Assembly: GCA_035325705.1 (NCBI GenBank)
Contig: DAOKZI010000022.1
Location: 10,716-74,715 of the forward strand
DNA length: 64,000 nucleotides
From: Ga0077536 sp035325705
Lineage (GTDB): Bacteria; Pseudomonadota; Gammaproteobacteria; Ga0077536
Direction: 5' to 3'
Below the pieces are notes generated by a model. That model saw nothing but the letters and a program-made list of their open reading frames with translations. It made no database searches and was not told the DNA's origin. The stretch's first letter is position 1. Every line of letters begins with the position of its first letter. Made by a program: the position numbers and the translations under genes. Positions 33,655 through 41,689 of the stretch are shown piece by piece.

Positions 33655-34361
33655 CGCGGCCGGCCTCCGAAAGGCGACGGACGCTCGAAGGGCGAAGTCT
33701 GTGCCGCCGGCGCCGGCGCGGGCGAGGTCGGGTACAGGATGTGCTGCGGCACGAGGCCGCCGGCATTGGCGAAGAGCTGCGCCTGCTGGGGCGGCATCGC
33801 GTAGCGCTCGACCTCCGCGAGCGCCTGCCAGTTCGGGCTGGACGCATTGAGCTCGGCGCCGGTGAGACCGCGGATGCCGATGGTCGCGTTCGAGCCCGCA
33901 TAGGAGGAGGGGCGCGACTGGAAGCCCGCGAGCAGTCCGCTGACCGAACGCGAGAACGACGCGAACATGCCGGGATCGGCCGCCGGCACCGGCGCCGCGC
34001 GCGCCGGCGCCGCCGCGGCGGGCGCGAGCGCGGGCGCCACGCCGAAGCCCATGCGCATGTCCATCAACTGCACCCAGCCGGCCGGTCCGGCGAGGCCGGC
34101 CGGCGGCTTGACCCTGAGCCACAGGCGCTGGCGCTCGTACACCTCGAGCGGCGCGTTCGGCGGCAGTTGGCCGAGCGGCTTGCCGCTGCGATCGGGAAAA
34201 TCGAACACCGTCGCGGGCCGCACCGTCGAGCCGCGATCGATCGGCTGTTCGTCGGCGGCGCGCGCGACCGCGATCGCGGCACCGGCCAGCAGCGCGACGA
34301 ACAGCGCGCGGCCCGCGCGTGACGCGGCGCTTTGCTCGGACTGAATCGGCTTCGGGCTCAC
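33651..34361 (-). CDS. Exported SH3-domain protein linked to M48 protease
   Basis: 236 residues from GTG 34361 with GGAG 6 bases upstream. A hydrophobic stretch ALFVALLAGAAIAVARAAD serves as signal peptide. A bacterial SH3 domain follows: VRPATVFDFPDRSGKPLGQL through WLRVKPPAGLAGPAGWVQLM. The second half is Ala/Pro-rich and then has FSRSVSGLLAGFQSRPS and IGIRGLTGAELNASSPN, which I recognise as typical of SH3 proteins found beside M48 proteases. It probably binds peptidoglycan or the protease. Stop overlaps the protease ATG. Ends in a Pro-rich tail. Confidence 0.78.
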   Translation of the reverse strand: MSPKPIQSEQSAASRAGRALFVALLAGAAIAVARAADEQPIDRGSTVRPATVFDFPDRSGKPLGQLPPNAPLEVYERQRLWLRVKPPAGLAGPAGWVQLMDMRMGFGVAPALAPAAAAPARAAPVPAADPGMFASFSRSVSGLLAGFQSRPSSYAGSNATIGIRGLTGAELNASSPNWQALAEVERYAMPPQQAQLFANAGGLVPQHILYPTSPAPAPAAQTSPFERPSPFGGRPR

Positions 34362-34613
34362 GCCTGCTCCATCTGATTTATTGCCTTGCAACACGCAAGC
34401 GCGCGAAAAAAACGGCGAAACGCCCACGGCGGATCCGCCTGCGCGCCGTTTCGCGCGCGATACGCTTGCGACTACACTCGAGCCATCCGCGGGTCGAGAC
34501 ATCTTCGCGACCCGCACGCGCGCAGGGCGCGAAGGATGAAACGGCAGACGCGGCCGCGCGCTTCCCGCCGCCGCGAATCGCCACGAGCAAAGATAATTGA
34601 AGAGGAATGTGCA

Positions 34614-35729
34614 ATGGAAATCGGTTTGGTCCAGGTGATGCAAAGTTTCATGTTCGACGGCATGTCGGACGCCGAGGTCTATGAGCAGGAGCTGCGCGCC
34701 GCCCTGCTCGCGGACGAATTGGGCTACGACCACCTATGGACCGTCGAGCATCACTTCGAGGACTACTCGTTCTGTCCCGACAACTTCGTCTATCTCGCCC
34801 ACGTCGCGGCCAAGACCCAGCGCATCAAGCTCGCGACCGGCGCCTGCATCATCCCGTGGAATGCGCAGCCGCTGCGCATCGCCGAGAAGGCGGCGCTACT
34901 CGATCAGCTTGCGCCGGGCCGCTTCATCCTGGGCCTGGGCCGCGGCCTCGCGCGGCGCGAGTTCAGCCAGTTCGGCGTGGCGATGGACGAGTCGCGCGAG
35001 CGTTTCGACGAAGCCGCACCGCTGGTCCTCGAAGCGCTGGAGACGGGCTGGTTCCCGGAACACCACGGCAAGTACTACCAGCAGCCGAAGGCGCCGCTGC
35101 GGCCCGAGCCGCGGTCGAAGGAATGGCGCAAGACGCGCGTGACGCAGGTCGCGATGAGCCCGGACTCCGCCGAGCAGGCCGCCAAGCTCGGCGTGCAGAT
35201 GATGGCCTTCAACTACAAGGCGCCGGAACAGCAGAAGCAGGAGCTCGAGAGCTACAAGGCGCTGTTCCGCCAGCACCATGGCGACGAGCCGCGGCCGCCG
35301 CTGCTGACCGAGATGACGATCGTCGATCATGACGCGAAGCGCGCGCGTGAGAACGCCGAGAAGTACGTCGCCGGCTACTGCGCGTCGGTGCTGCACCACT
35401 ACGAGATGCTCGGCGATCAGTTCGACCAGGCCAAGGGCTACAAGGCCTATGCCGATGCCGCCGCGATGATGCGCGCGGCCGGCAAGGAAGGAATCATGAA
35501 GGCCTATGTCGAACAGCAGATCTGGGGCACGCCGGATCAGATGCTGCGCAAGTTCGAGGAGCGCTGGAAGTTCTTCGGTCCCTACGGCGTGCTGTGCGCT
35601 TTCCGCTTTGCCGGCACGCCCTGGGACGTGCAGGAACGCAGCATGCGGCTGTTCGCGAGCGAGGTGATGCCGGTGCTGCGGCAGTGGTCGAAGGCGCAGC
35701 CGCCGAAGGCGCGCGCCGACGCCGCCTGA
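34614..35729 (+). CDS. LLM-class flavin-dependent oxidoreductase
   Basis: 371 residues; GAAGAGGAA precedes the ATG. LLADELGYDHLWTVEHHFED, QRIKLATGACIIPWNAQPLR, and LDQLAPGRFILGLGRGLARR are clear luciferase-like barrel strands. The C-terminal half has TEMTIVDHDAKRARENAEKY and IWGTPDQMLRKFEERWKFFG. It requires reduced FMN or F420. It is transcribed alone and ends in a GC-rich hairpin. Its closest relative in the window is the LLM gene at 18295-19404, but the two are clearly diverged. Substrate unknown. Confidence 0.88.
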   Translation: MEIGLVQVMQSFMFDGMSDAEVYEQELRAALLADELGYDHLWTVEHHFEDYSFCPDNFVYLAHVAAKTQRIKLATGACIIPWNAQPLRIAEKAALLDQLAPGRFILGLGRGLARREFSQFGVAMDESRERFDEAAPLVLEALETGWFPEHHGKYYQQPKAPLRPEPRSKEWRKTRVTQVAMSPDSAEQAAKLGVQMMAFNYKAPEQQKQELESYKALFRQHHGDEPRPPLLTEMTIVDHDAKRARENAEKYVAGYCASVLHHYEMLGDQFDQAKGYKAYADAAAMMRAAGKEGIMKAYVEQQIWGTPDQMLRKFEERWKFFGPYGVLCAFRFAGTPWDVQERSMRLFASEVMPVLRQWSKAQPPKARADAA

Positions 35730-35743
35730 TCCGCGTGCACCAC

Positions 35744-35772
35744 GCGCCGGCCCGCGCAGCGCGGGCCGGCGC
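35744..35772. terminator. GC-rich hairpin between convergent genes
   Basis: A perfect palindrome with 14-base arms (GCGCCGGCCCGCGC and its complement) around one base. It ends at the ExoD stop codon and lies 14 bases after the LLM stop. Its position suits a bidirectional transcript end, though no U-tract is present on either side. Confidence 0.5.
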
Positions 35773-36411
35773 TCAGCCGAGGCCGGACGGAAAGAAGCGC
35801 TTGATCGCCTCGGTGCCGAAGAAGGTGACCGCGACCAGCACGCCGAGGATGTAGACCGCCGAAGCCGCCGTCACGGCGACGCCCGCCCACAGCATCAGGC
35901 CGTCGTCCTCGAGCTCGGCCAGGCACACCACGATGATCGCGAGCGCCGGCAGCGCGTTGTTGAAGGGCAGCCCGAACAGCGGCACCGCCATCAGCAGCCC
36001 GGCCGCGATGATCAGAAAGCCGCGCAGCCGCGCGCCCTGCACACCTTCGACCCAGCGCTTGTAGCGCGGCCGGCTGAAACGGCCGCAGAAGCTGACGATC
36101 TTCGCGCAGCTCGCGAGCAGCGGCTGCCAGACCTTCGGCGACATCTCGATCGCGCGCACCCGCGGCGGCAGGCTGGGCGCGCGATCGCCGCGCAGCATCT
36201 GCCAGGCGATCGCGGCGAGCGTGAGGCCGCCGACGGTCGCGAGCGGCCCGAGGCTCACGGGCGTGAGAAAGGGCAGGCTCAGGATGATGCACAGGAGCGA
36301 GAACGAAGACCCGCCGAGGCCGTCGGCGACCTCACCGAGCGTCAAACGTTCGCTCGCCGCGCGAGCGGCATAGCGGTGCAGGGTATCGAGCAGTTCGGCG
36401 CGGGAAGTCAC
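35773..36411 (-). CDS. ExoD-family integral membrane protein
   Basis: 212 residues from GTG 36411. LTLGEVADGLGGSSFSLLCI, followed by ILSLPFLTPVSLGPLATVGG, is the ExoD-family opening. Four or five hydrophobic segments follow, including FLIIAAGLLMAVPLFGLPF, ALPALAIIVVCLAELEDDG and AASAVYILGVLVAVTFFG. ExoD was named from rhizobial exopolysaccharide synthesis, but the molecular function of the family is unknown. No polysaccharide genes are nearby. It converges with the LLM gene and is divergent from the CoA-transferase gene. The ribosome site (GCCGGGG) is weak. Confidence 0.85.
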   Translation of the reverse strand: MTSRAELLDTLHRYAARAASERLTLGEVADGLGGSSFSLLCIILSLPFLTPVSLGPLATVGGLTLAAIAWQMLRGDRAPSLPPRVRAIEMSPKVWQPLLASCAKIVSFCGRFSRPRYKRWVEGVQGARLRGFLIIAAGLLMAVPLFGLPFNNALPALAIIVVCLAELEDDGLMLWAGVAVTAASAVYILGVLVAVTFFGTEAIKRFFPSGLG

Positions 36412-36523
36412 CCCGGCATCATACCGGCGAAGCCGGCCTGTCGACACGGCACAGGTGCGCGGCCGTGTCGCAGCCGTCACAATTCGGCCGCGAGCGGCAT
36501 GGACCGCGGGAGGATCGCAAGCG

Positions 36524-37708
36524 ATGGAAGACGTACTGGCCGGCATTCGCGTGCTCGATTTCGGGCGCTACATCGCGGGCCCTTTCTGTGCCGCGCTGCT
36601 CGGCGATCTCGGCGCCGACGTCATCCGCATCGAGCGCCGCGAAGGCGGCGAGGATCGCTGGCTCCAGCCCGTGGCGCCGGACGGCGTGGGCGCGCTGTTC
36701 CTTGCGATGAACCGCAACAAGCGCGGCATGACGCTGGATCCCGCGCAGCCGGAAGGCCGCGAGATCGTGCGCCGGCTGGTGGCGACCGCCGACGTCGTCG
36801 TCGCCAATCTGCCGCCCGAAGTACTGAAGTCGCTAGCGCTCGATCTGGAGTCGCTGCGCGCGGTGCAGCCCGAGATCATTCTCACCACCGCGACGGCCTT
36901 CGGCCTCGGCGGCCCGTGGTCGCACAAGCACGGCTTCGACGGCATCGGCCAGGCGATGTGCGGCTCGGTCTATCTGACCGGCGAGGCGGGCCATCCGACG
37001 CGGGCGACGGTGAACTGGGTCGACTGCGGCACGGCCGCCGTGTCGGCCTTCGGCACGCTCGCGGCGCTGATGGCGCGCGGCAAGCGCGGCCAGGGCCAGC
37101 AGGTCGAGGCCTCGCTGTTGCGCACGGCGATCGCGTTCAACAACGCGATGCTGATCGAACAGGCGCTCGCGCAGACCAACCGCGTCGCCGTCGGCAATCT
37201 CGGCATCGTGTCCGCGCCCTCGGACCTCTACGCCACGCGCGACGGCTGGGTGATGGTCTCGTCGGTCGGCACGCCGATGTTCCGGCGCTGGGCGAAGCTC
37301 GTCGGCGCGACCGACTGGCTGGAGGATCCCCGTTTCGCCGACGATGTCGGGCGCGCCGCGCACGGCGCGATCGTCAGCGCGCGCATGCGCGAGTGGGTCG
37401 CGACGCGCACGACCGACGAAGTGCTCGCCGAGCTCGAATCCGCGAACGTGCCGGCGGCGCCCGTCCTCTCGCCGCAGCAGGCGCTGGCGCATCCTCACAT
37501 CGCTGCCGCCGGCCTGCTCGAGGCGCAGCCCTATCCCGGCCTCGATCGTGCGGCGCCGATCGCGGCGCCCCCGGTCGCCCTGTCGGCGACGCCGGGCCGC
37601 TTCCATCGCCCGCCGCCGGCGCTGGGCGAGCACACCGACGAAATTCTCGGCGAGCTCGGCTACGACGCGAGCGCGATCGCGGATCTGCGCGAACGCCGCA
37701 TCATCTGA
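36524..37708 (+). CDS. CaiB/BaiF (class III) CoA-transferase
   Basis: 394 residues; GGGAGG lies upstream of the ATG. The family start is GIRVLDFGRYIAGPFCAALL, then GDLGADVIRIERREGGEDR. LNRNKRG is replaced by AMNRNKRGMTLDP. The catalytic Asp (formyl-CoA transferase Asp169) corresponds to Asp167 in NWVDCGTAAV. QVEASLLRTAIAFNNAM and the C-terminal LGEHTDEILGELGYD are also family marks. It moves CoA between carboxylic acids, commonly to activate steroids, bile acids or dicarboxylates. Acceptor unknown here. It is followed after 23 bases by the DUF2339 gene. Confidence 0.9.
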   Translation: MEDVLAGIRVLDFGRYIAGPFCAALLGDLGADVIRIERREGGEDRWLQPVAPDGVGALFLAMNRNKRGMTLDPAQPEGREIVRRLVATADVVVANLPPEVLKSLALDLESLRAVQPEIILTTATAFGLGGPWSHKHGFDGIGQAMCGSVYLTGEAGHPTRATVNWVDCGTAAVSAFGTLAALMARGKRGQGQQVEASLLRTAIAFNNAMLIEQALAQTNRVAVGNLGIVSAPSDLYATRDGWVMVSSVGTPMFRRWAKLVGATDWLEDPRFADDVGRAAHGAIVSARMREWVATRTTDEVLAELESANVPAAPVLSPQQALAHPHIAAAGLLEAQPYPGLDRAAPIAAPPVALSATPGRFHRPPPALGEHTDEILGELGYDASAIADLRERRII

Positions 37709-37731
37709 GCCCAAGCTGCCGGAGGCAGGCG

Positions 37732-39558
37732 ATGAGCGATACCACGGACGCGCGCCTCGCGCGGATCGAAGAGCGGCTGACGCAGCTCGAACGGGCGCTG
37801 GGACGCGTCGCGCCGGCGCCCTCGCCTCCGGCCACGCCGTTGCCCGCCGCGGGCGTGGCCTCCGCCGCCGCCCCGCCGCGGCACGCGGCGCCCGCACCGA
37901 GCGCGGGCAGGCTGATGGCCTGGGGCGCCGCGCTGTCCTTCGTGCTCGCCGCCGTTTATTTCATCAAGCTCGTCCACGCCAGCGGCTGGCTGACGCCGGA
38001 GCGCCAGCTCGCGCTGGCCTTCGTCGCCGGCATCGTGCTGATCGGCGCCGGCCTGTGGCTCGCACGTTACGACCGCGGCTATGCGGCCTATCTGCCGGCC
38101 GCGGGCGTCGTCGTGCTCTACCTCGCGACCTACGGAGCGCATCTCTACTACCAGCTCATCGACGCGCGGCTCGCGCTCGGCGCGGTCGCGGCCATCAGCG
38201 GGCTCGCGATCGCGCTGGGCGCGCACTTCCGGCGCAGCGCCTACGCGGTGCTGGCCGGCGTCGGCGTCTATGCGACGCCGCTCGCGCTGGACACGCTGCG
38301 CAGCTCGCTGGCCGAGCTCGCGCTGTACTTCACGGCGTGGAGCGTGGTGTTCTCGGTCTGCGCGCTGCACGAGGCGCGGCGCCTGACTTATCTCGTGCCG
38401 ATGTATCTCGCCTTCCTGTGCTTCGATGCCGCGTGGCGGCTCGCCGGCGCAAGCGACTGGCCGGCGGCCGCGTCCTATCAGTTCGTGCAGTTCGCAATCT
38501 TCGCAGTGACCGCCGCGCGCTACTCGATTCGGCACCGCGCGCCGCTCTCGGCGCAGGAAGCCTTCGGACATGCGCTGCCGCTGCTCTATTTCTACGTCTC
38601 CGAATACGCGCTGATCCGCGGCCATGCGCCGGCGCTCGCACCGCTGCTCGCGCTGGCGAGCGCGGCGCTGGTGCTCGGTCTGTTCCTGTTCGCGCACAAG
38701 CGGCTGGCCGATGCGAGCCGCGACGACGGCGACGCGCCCTCGGCCGTGCTGGTGTCGGCCTACTGCGCGCTGGTGACGACGCACGTGGTGTTCTTCGAAT
38801 GGCTGCCGGCGCGCTGGCTCGCGTGGGCCGCGCTCGGCGTGACGCCGCTCTTCGTCCTGCTCGCGCGGCAGCCGCGGCCGCGGCGCCCGGCCTTTCTGCC
38901 GCTGTGGCTCGCGGGCGGCGGCCTGCTCGTCCTCGGCGGCGCGCAGATCCTCGTGCCGGATCTCGCCGGGCCTCCGGCGCCGGCGCCGCGCGCGGCGCTC
39001 GCACTCTATGCCGGCCTGCTCTATGGCCTGTACTTTCTGCCGCGCGGCGCGCTGCCGGGCAGTCTCGGCAGCGGCGTCCTGTACGCAGCGCACGGCGCGG
39101 CGATGGTCCTGATCCTGCGCCTGCTCGATGGCGCGCTGGCGGTGTCGATCGCCTGGGCCCTGCTCGCGATCGCGATGATGGCCGTCGCGCTGCGGCGTGG
39201 AGATCGCGTGCTCGGCCAGTCGGCGCTCGTGATCTACGGCGCCTCGGCGCTGAAGGTGCTCTTGTTCGACCTCTCCGGCACGGCGCCGCCGATCCGCATC
39301 GGCATGCTCGTCGTGCTCGGCGTCAGTCTCTATGCGGGCGGTTGGCTGTATCAGGGACTGCAGCGACGCACGACGGTGCGCCATCCGGATCCGGCGATCG
39401 ACGCGCAGATCGCGCGCATCGCCGCGCTGGCGGAAGCGGGCCTCGACGACGCCGAAATCGTCACCGAGCTCGAGCGCGCGGGCACTGCCTGTCTCGCGCG
39501 CGAAGGCTGGACACCCGCGCTCGTCGCCCAGATCCGCGCGGACTACGCGCTCGCCTGA
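37732..39558 (+). CDS. DUF2339 polytopic membrane protein
   Basis: 608 residues; GGAGGCAGG precedes the ATG. An N-terminal coiled coil (RLARIEERLTQLERAL) and an Ala/Pro-rich linker lead to about 16-18 hydrophobic segments starting LMAWGAALSFVLAAVYFIKL. VVLYLATYGAHLYYQLI and YAVLAGVGVYATPLAL fit the DUF2339 family. The last membrane segment is followed by a cytoplasmic tail (IDAQIARIAALAEAGLDDAE) that is soluble and acidic. Function of the family is unknown, with a possible transport or cell-envelope role. It may be co-transcribed with the CoA-transferase. Confidence 0.85.
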   Translation: MSDTTDARLARIEERLTQLERALGRVAPAPSPPATPLPAAGVASAAAPPRHAAPAPSAGRLMAWGAALSFVLAAVYFIKLVHASGWLTPERQLALAFVAGIVLIGAGLWLARYDRGYAAYLPAAGVVVLYLATYGAHLYYQLIDARLALGAVAAISGLAIALGAHFRRSAYAVLAGVGVYATPLALDTLRSSLAELALYFTAWSVVFSVCALHEARRLTYLVPMYLAFLCFDAAWRLAGASDWPAAASYQFVQFAIFAVTAARYSIRHRAPLSAQEAFGHALPLLYFYVSEYALIRGHAPALAPLLALASAALVLGLFLFAHKRLADASRDDGDAPSAVLVSAYCALVTTHVVFFEWLPARWLAWAALGVTPLFVLLARQPRPRRPAFLPLWLAGGGLLVLGGAQILVPDLAGPPAPAPRAALALYAGLLYGLYFLPRGALPGSLGSGVLYAAHGAAMVLILRLLDGALAVSIAWALLAIAMMAVALRRGDRVLGQSALVIYGASALKVLLFDLSGTAPPIRIGMLVVLGVSLYAGGWLYQGLQRRTTVRHPDPAIDAQIARIAALAEAGLDDAEIVTELERAGTACLAREGWTPALVAQIRADYALA

Positions 39559-39564
39559 GACGGC

Positions 39565-39816
39565 TCAGATCCCGAGATTGCCGAGGCTCGTCATCACGTC
39601 GTTGAGGATGCCGGTCAGCCGCGGATGCTCGACCTCGAACTCGCGGATCTGCATCTCGATGCGTTCGCGCAGCCCCGGCGCCGGCGCGTGCAGCGCCTGA
39701 TCGAGCTCGGCGAGCAGGGGTTCTAGCTGCGTCAGTGCGCCGGGCGCGCCGGCCTTCGCCTTCGCGACTTCCTCGCGCAACTGGCTGACGAGGGCTTCGA
39801 GTTCCGACTCACGCAT
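39565..39816 (-). CDS. DUF4404-family small protein
   Basis: 83 residues, entirely helical: LEALVSQLREEVAKAKAGAP, LTQLEPLLAELDQALHAP, IEMQIREFEVEHPRLTGILN, then DVMTSLGNLGI. The FEVEHPRLTGILN motif is the DUF4404 core. No membrane segment or signal peptide. It converges with the DUF2339 gene (6 bases between stops), and its promoter must lie in the 67 bases up to the ODP gene stop, or it belongs to that operon. Function unknown. Confidence 0.8.
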   Translation of the reverse strand: MRESELEALVSQLREEVAKAKAGAPGALTQLEPLLAELDQALHAPAPGLRERIEMQIREFEVEHPRLTGILNDVMTSLGNLGI

Positions 39817-39883
39817 CGATGATCTCCGAGGACTGGACTGTGCGCCAGTCTAGCGAAACCACGACGCGGCTGGACGATCCCGA

Positions 39884-40675
39884 TCAGGCGGCGGCTCGCC
39901 ACGGCGATTTCTCGCCGCCGGCGGCATCGCCCTCGTCCCACTGTCCGACCTCGAGGCCGTCCAGCCAGTCGAACAACTGTGCCACTGCGGGACCGCGGAA
40001 GATCGCGCCGTGCTGCGGACACACGAGCCTCGGCTCCAGCGCCCGCACGCGCGCGACCCAGCCGCGCAGGGCCGTCGTCGACGGCATCCAGCGGCGATGG
40101 AAGGCCTCCATGTAGCGGACGTGATCGCGCAGATCGTCGACGTAGAGGCTCGCGTCGTGACCGGGCAGCAGCGCCGCGCCGACGTCGCCCGAGAACAGCG
40201 TGCGCGTCGTCTCGTCGAACAGCGAGAAATTGCCCGACGAATGGCAGTAGTGCGCGGGCAGGGCGAGAAACTGCGCGCCCGTGTCCGGCAAGGGAATCCG
40301 CATGCCGTAGTCGGGGATCGCCTCGATGCGCGCGTCCTTGCCGGTCGCGAAGTGGGCGATGAAGCCGGTCCACAGCCACGAGCAGTAGGTCACCGCCTGC
40401 GGATTGAGATCCAGCCACAGCGGCAGCGAGGAGATGATGTCCGGATCCTGGTGGCTGGCGAACAGCACGCGGATGCGATCGAGGGCAAGATGGCGCGTCA
40501 GCTCGGCGAGCACGCGGGGAAAGATCTCGATGCCGCCCGGATCGAGCAGCATGCCCTGGCCGTCGCAGACGATCAGATACTGGTTGGTGTCGATGACCTG
40601 CGGGCTCTTGTCGGCGTCGCGCCCGAGCACGATCCACTTCAGCTTGCCGCTCTCGGCGATGACGGAACTCTTCAT
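39884..40675 (-). CDS. Diiron oxygen-binding protein (ODP)-like metallo-beta-lactamase-fold protein
   Basis: 263 residues in the flavodiiron-type MBL fold without the flavodoxin domain. The first metal cluster is FASHQDPDIISSL (His75, Asp77, Asp79), the H-Q-D-P-D form known from ODP oxygen sensors. Further ligands are in LPAHYCHSSGNF (His142/His145), FSGDVGAALLPG (Asp164) and VCPQHGAIFRG. The gene starts 4 bases after an MCP-like gene. In Treponema denticola an ODP protein is coupled to chemotaxis signalling, so this pair may be an oxygen-sensing input. No rubredoxin or flavodoxin partner is present, which argues against an oxygen reductase. Confidence 0.82.
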   Translation of the reverse strand: MKSSVIAESGKLKWIVLGRDADKSPQVIDTNQYLIVCDGQGMLLDPGGIEIFPRVLAELTRHLALDRIRVLFASHQDPDIISSLPLWLDLNPQAVTYCSWLWTGFIAHFATGKDARIEAIPDYGMRIPLPDTGAQFLALPAHYCHSSGNFSLFDETTRTLFSGDVGAALLPGHDASLYVDDLRDHVRYMEAFHRRWMPSTTALRGWVARVRALEPRLVCPQHGAIFRGPAVAQLFDWLDGLEVGQWDEGDAAGGEKSPWRAAA

Positions 40676-40679
40676 GCGC

Positions 40680-41531
40680 TCATGCCCCCAGGGCCTTGAT
40701 GAGGATGCGACCCCGCTCCGCGCTGTCGCGGATGGCGGCCAGTTTCTGCTGCAGGCTGGCGACCGTCTTGTCGATGTCCTGCGCGAGCTGACGGAAATTG
40801 CTGCCCCGCGCGTCGCAGTGCGCGGCTTCGATGGCGACGTTGATGCCCAGATAATTCACGGTCCCGCCGACCCGGCTTATCGCGTGCAGCACCGAATCGG
40901 TCGCGCGCAAGCAGGCCGCGGTATCGGCGAGATGCCGCGTGAGCCCCTCGAGCGCCGCCGTGCAGCGCTCGGCGATCAGGCCGACGTTCGCCCCCAGCTC
41001 GGGCGCGAGGGCCCAGCGCTCGCACACGCGGGCGAGCTTCGACGGCGCGGCCGGGCTGCGCAGCGGCGTGGCGGCGAGCGCCTGCACGAGCTCGGCGTCA
41101 CCGCCGGCAATCGCCTCGCGGCTGAGCACCGCGAGCAGCGCCTTGAGGTGCTGGACGTGCTGCCGCGCGAGTCCCATGCAGTGGGCGGTATGGGTGGCGA
41201 TCTCCTGGCAGTGCTCGCCGAGCTCGGCCAGCGAGGGGCCGATTTCACGCGGACAATCGGCGAGGATTTCGGCCAGGGCGAGCAGGCTCTTGCCCTCCCC
41301 CCGTCCCTGCCCGCCGTCCGCGTGATTCATCTGGGCGGCCTGGACCACGCCGTTCTGGGCGAGGAGCTGCAGCTCGAAGGCCATGGTGTCGAGCGCGCGC
41401 GAGGCATTCAGGATGTCGACGCCGACCGAGAACAGGCGCGTCATGTCGATCTGATGGCCACGCAGGCCCGCCAAGGCCTGCTCCACCGCGTGCTCGAGCC
41501 CATCCCACACCGCTGTCACCGATGATTCCAT
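40680..41531 (-). CDS. Soluble methyl-accepting chemotaxis-like protein (degenerate, two hairpin-tip-like segments)
   Basis: 283 residues, no membrane segment. Near the C-terminus GINVAIEAAHCDARGSNFRQ, followed by LAQDIDKTVASL, resembles the MCP signalling tip (LALNAAIEAARAGE-G-GFAVVA). An earlier stretch, FELQLLAQNGVVQAAQ followed by LLALAEILADCPREI, looks like a second, weaker copy. The rest is helical with several Cys and His (ATHTAHCMGLARQHVQH). The usual methylation helices are short or missing. It lies just upstream of the ODP-like gene and is probably co-transcribed. It may relay an oxygen signal to CheA or act as a scaffold. Start ATG 41531 has no clear ribosome site. Confidence 0.65.
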   Translation of the reverse strand: MESSVTAVWDGLEHAVEQALAGLRGHQIDMTRLFSVGVDILNASRALDTMAFELQLLAQNGVVQAAQMNHADGGQGRGEGKSLLALAEILADCPREIGPSLAELGEHCQEIATHTAHCMGLARQHVQHLKALLAVLSREAIAGGDAELVQALAATPLRSPAAPSKLARVCERWALAPELGANVGLIAERCTAALEGLTRHLADTAACLRATDSVLHAISRVGGTVNYLGINVAIEAAHCDARGSNFRQLAQDIDKTVASLQQKLAAIRDSAERGRILIKALGA

Positions 41532-41596
41532 GTCCGGACTAGCGGCCGCAAAATGCCGGGCTTGAGCGGTCGCGGATTCGTCATACCCTGATCTTT

Positions 41597-41639
41597 CGAA
41601 TCGATTATTCGATTTTATTTGGCTATGCGACTCACATAG
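41597..41639. promoter_or_regulatory. Two inverted repeats in the NhaR/MCP-like divergent region
   Basis: CGAAT-CGATT-ATTCG (41597-41611) and CTATG-N7-CATAG (41623-41639) lie in an AT-rich patch of the 158-base intergenic region. The second has LysR-type spacing and is about 50 bases before the nhaR start, fitting autoregulation of a LysR-family gene. Confidence 0.45.
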
Positions 41640-41689
41640 GATGGCCGTACCAAGCTCGCGCGGGCGGCGCGCTACAGGGAGAACGGACC

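Noticed and set aside
36376..37708. Extended open frame running through the CoA-transferase into the DUF2339 gene in another frame
   Set aside because: The frame before 37732 is an Arg/Ala-rich shadow of the CaiB-type gene; only the part from ATG 37732 is the real DUF2339 protein.
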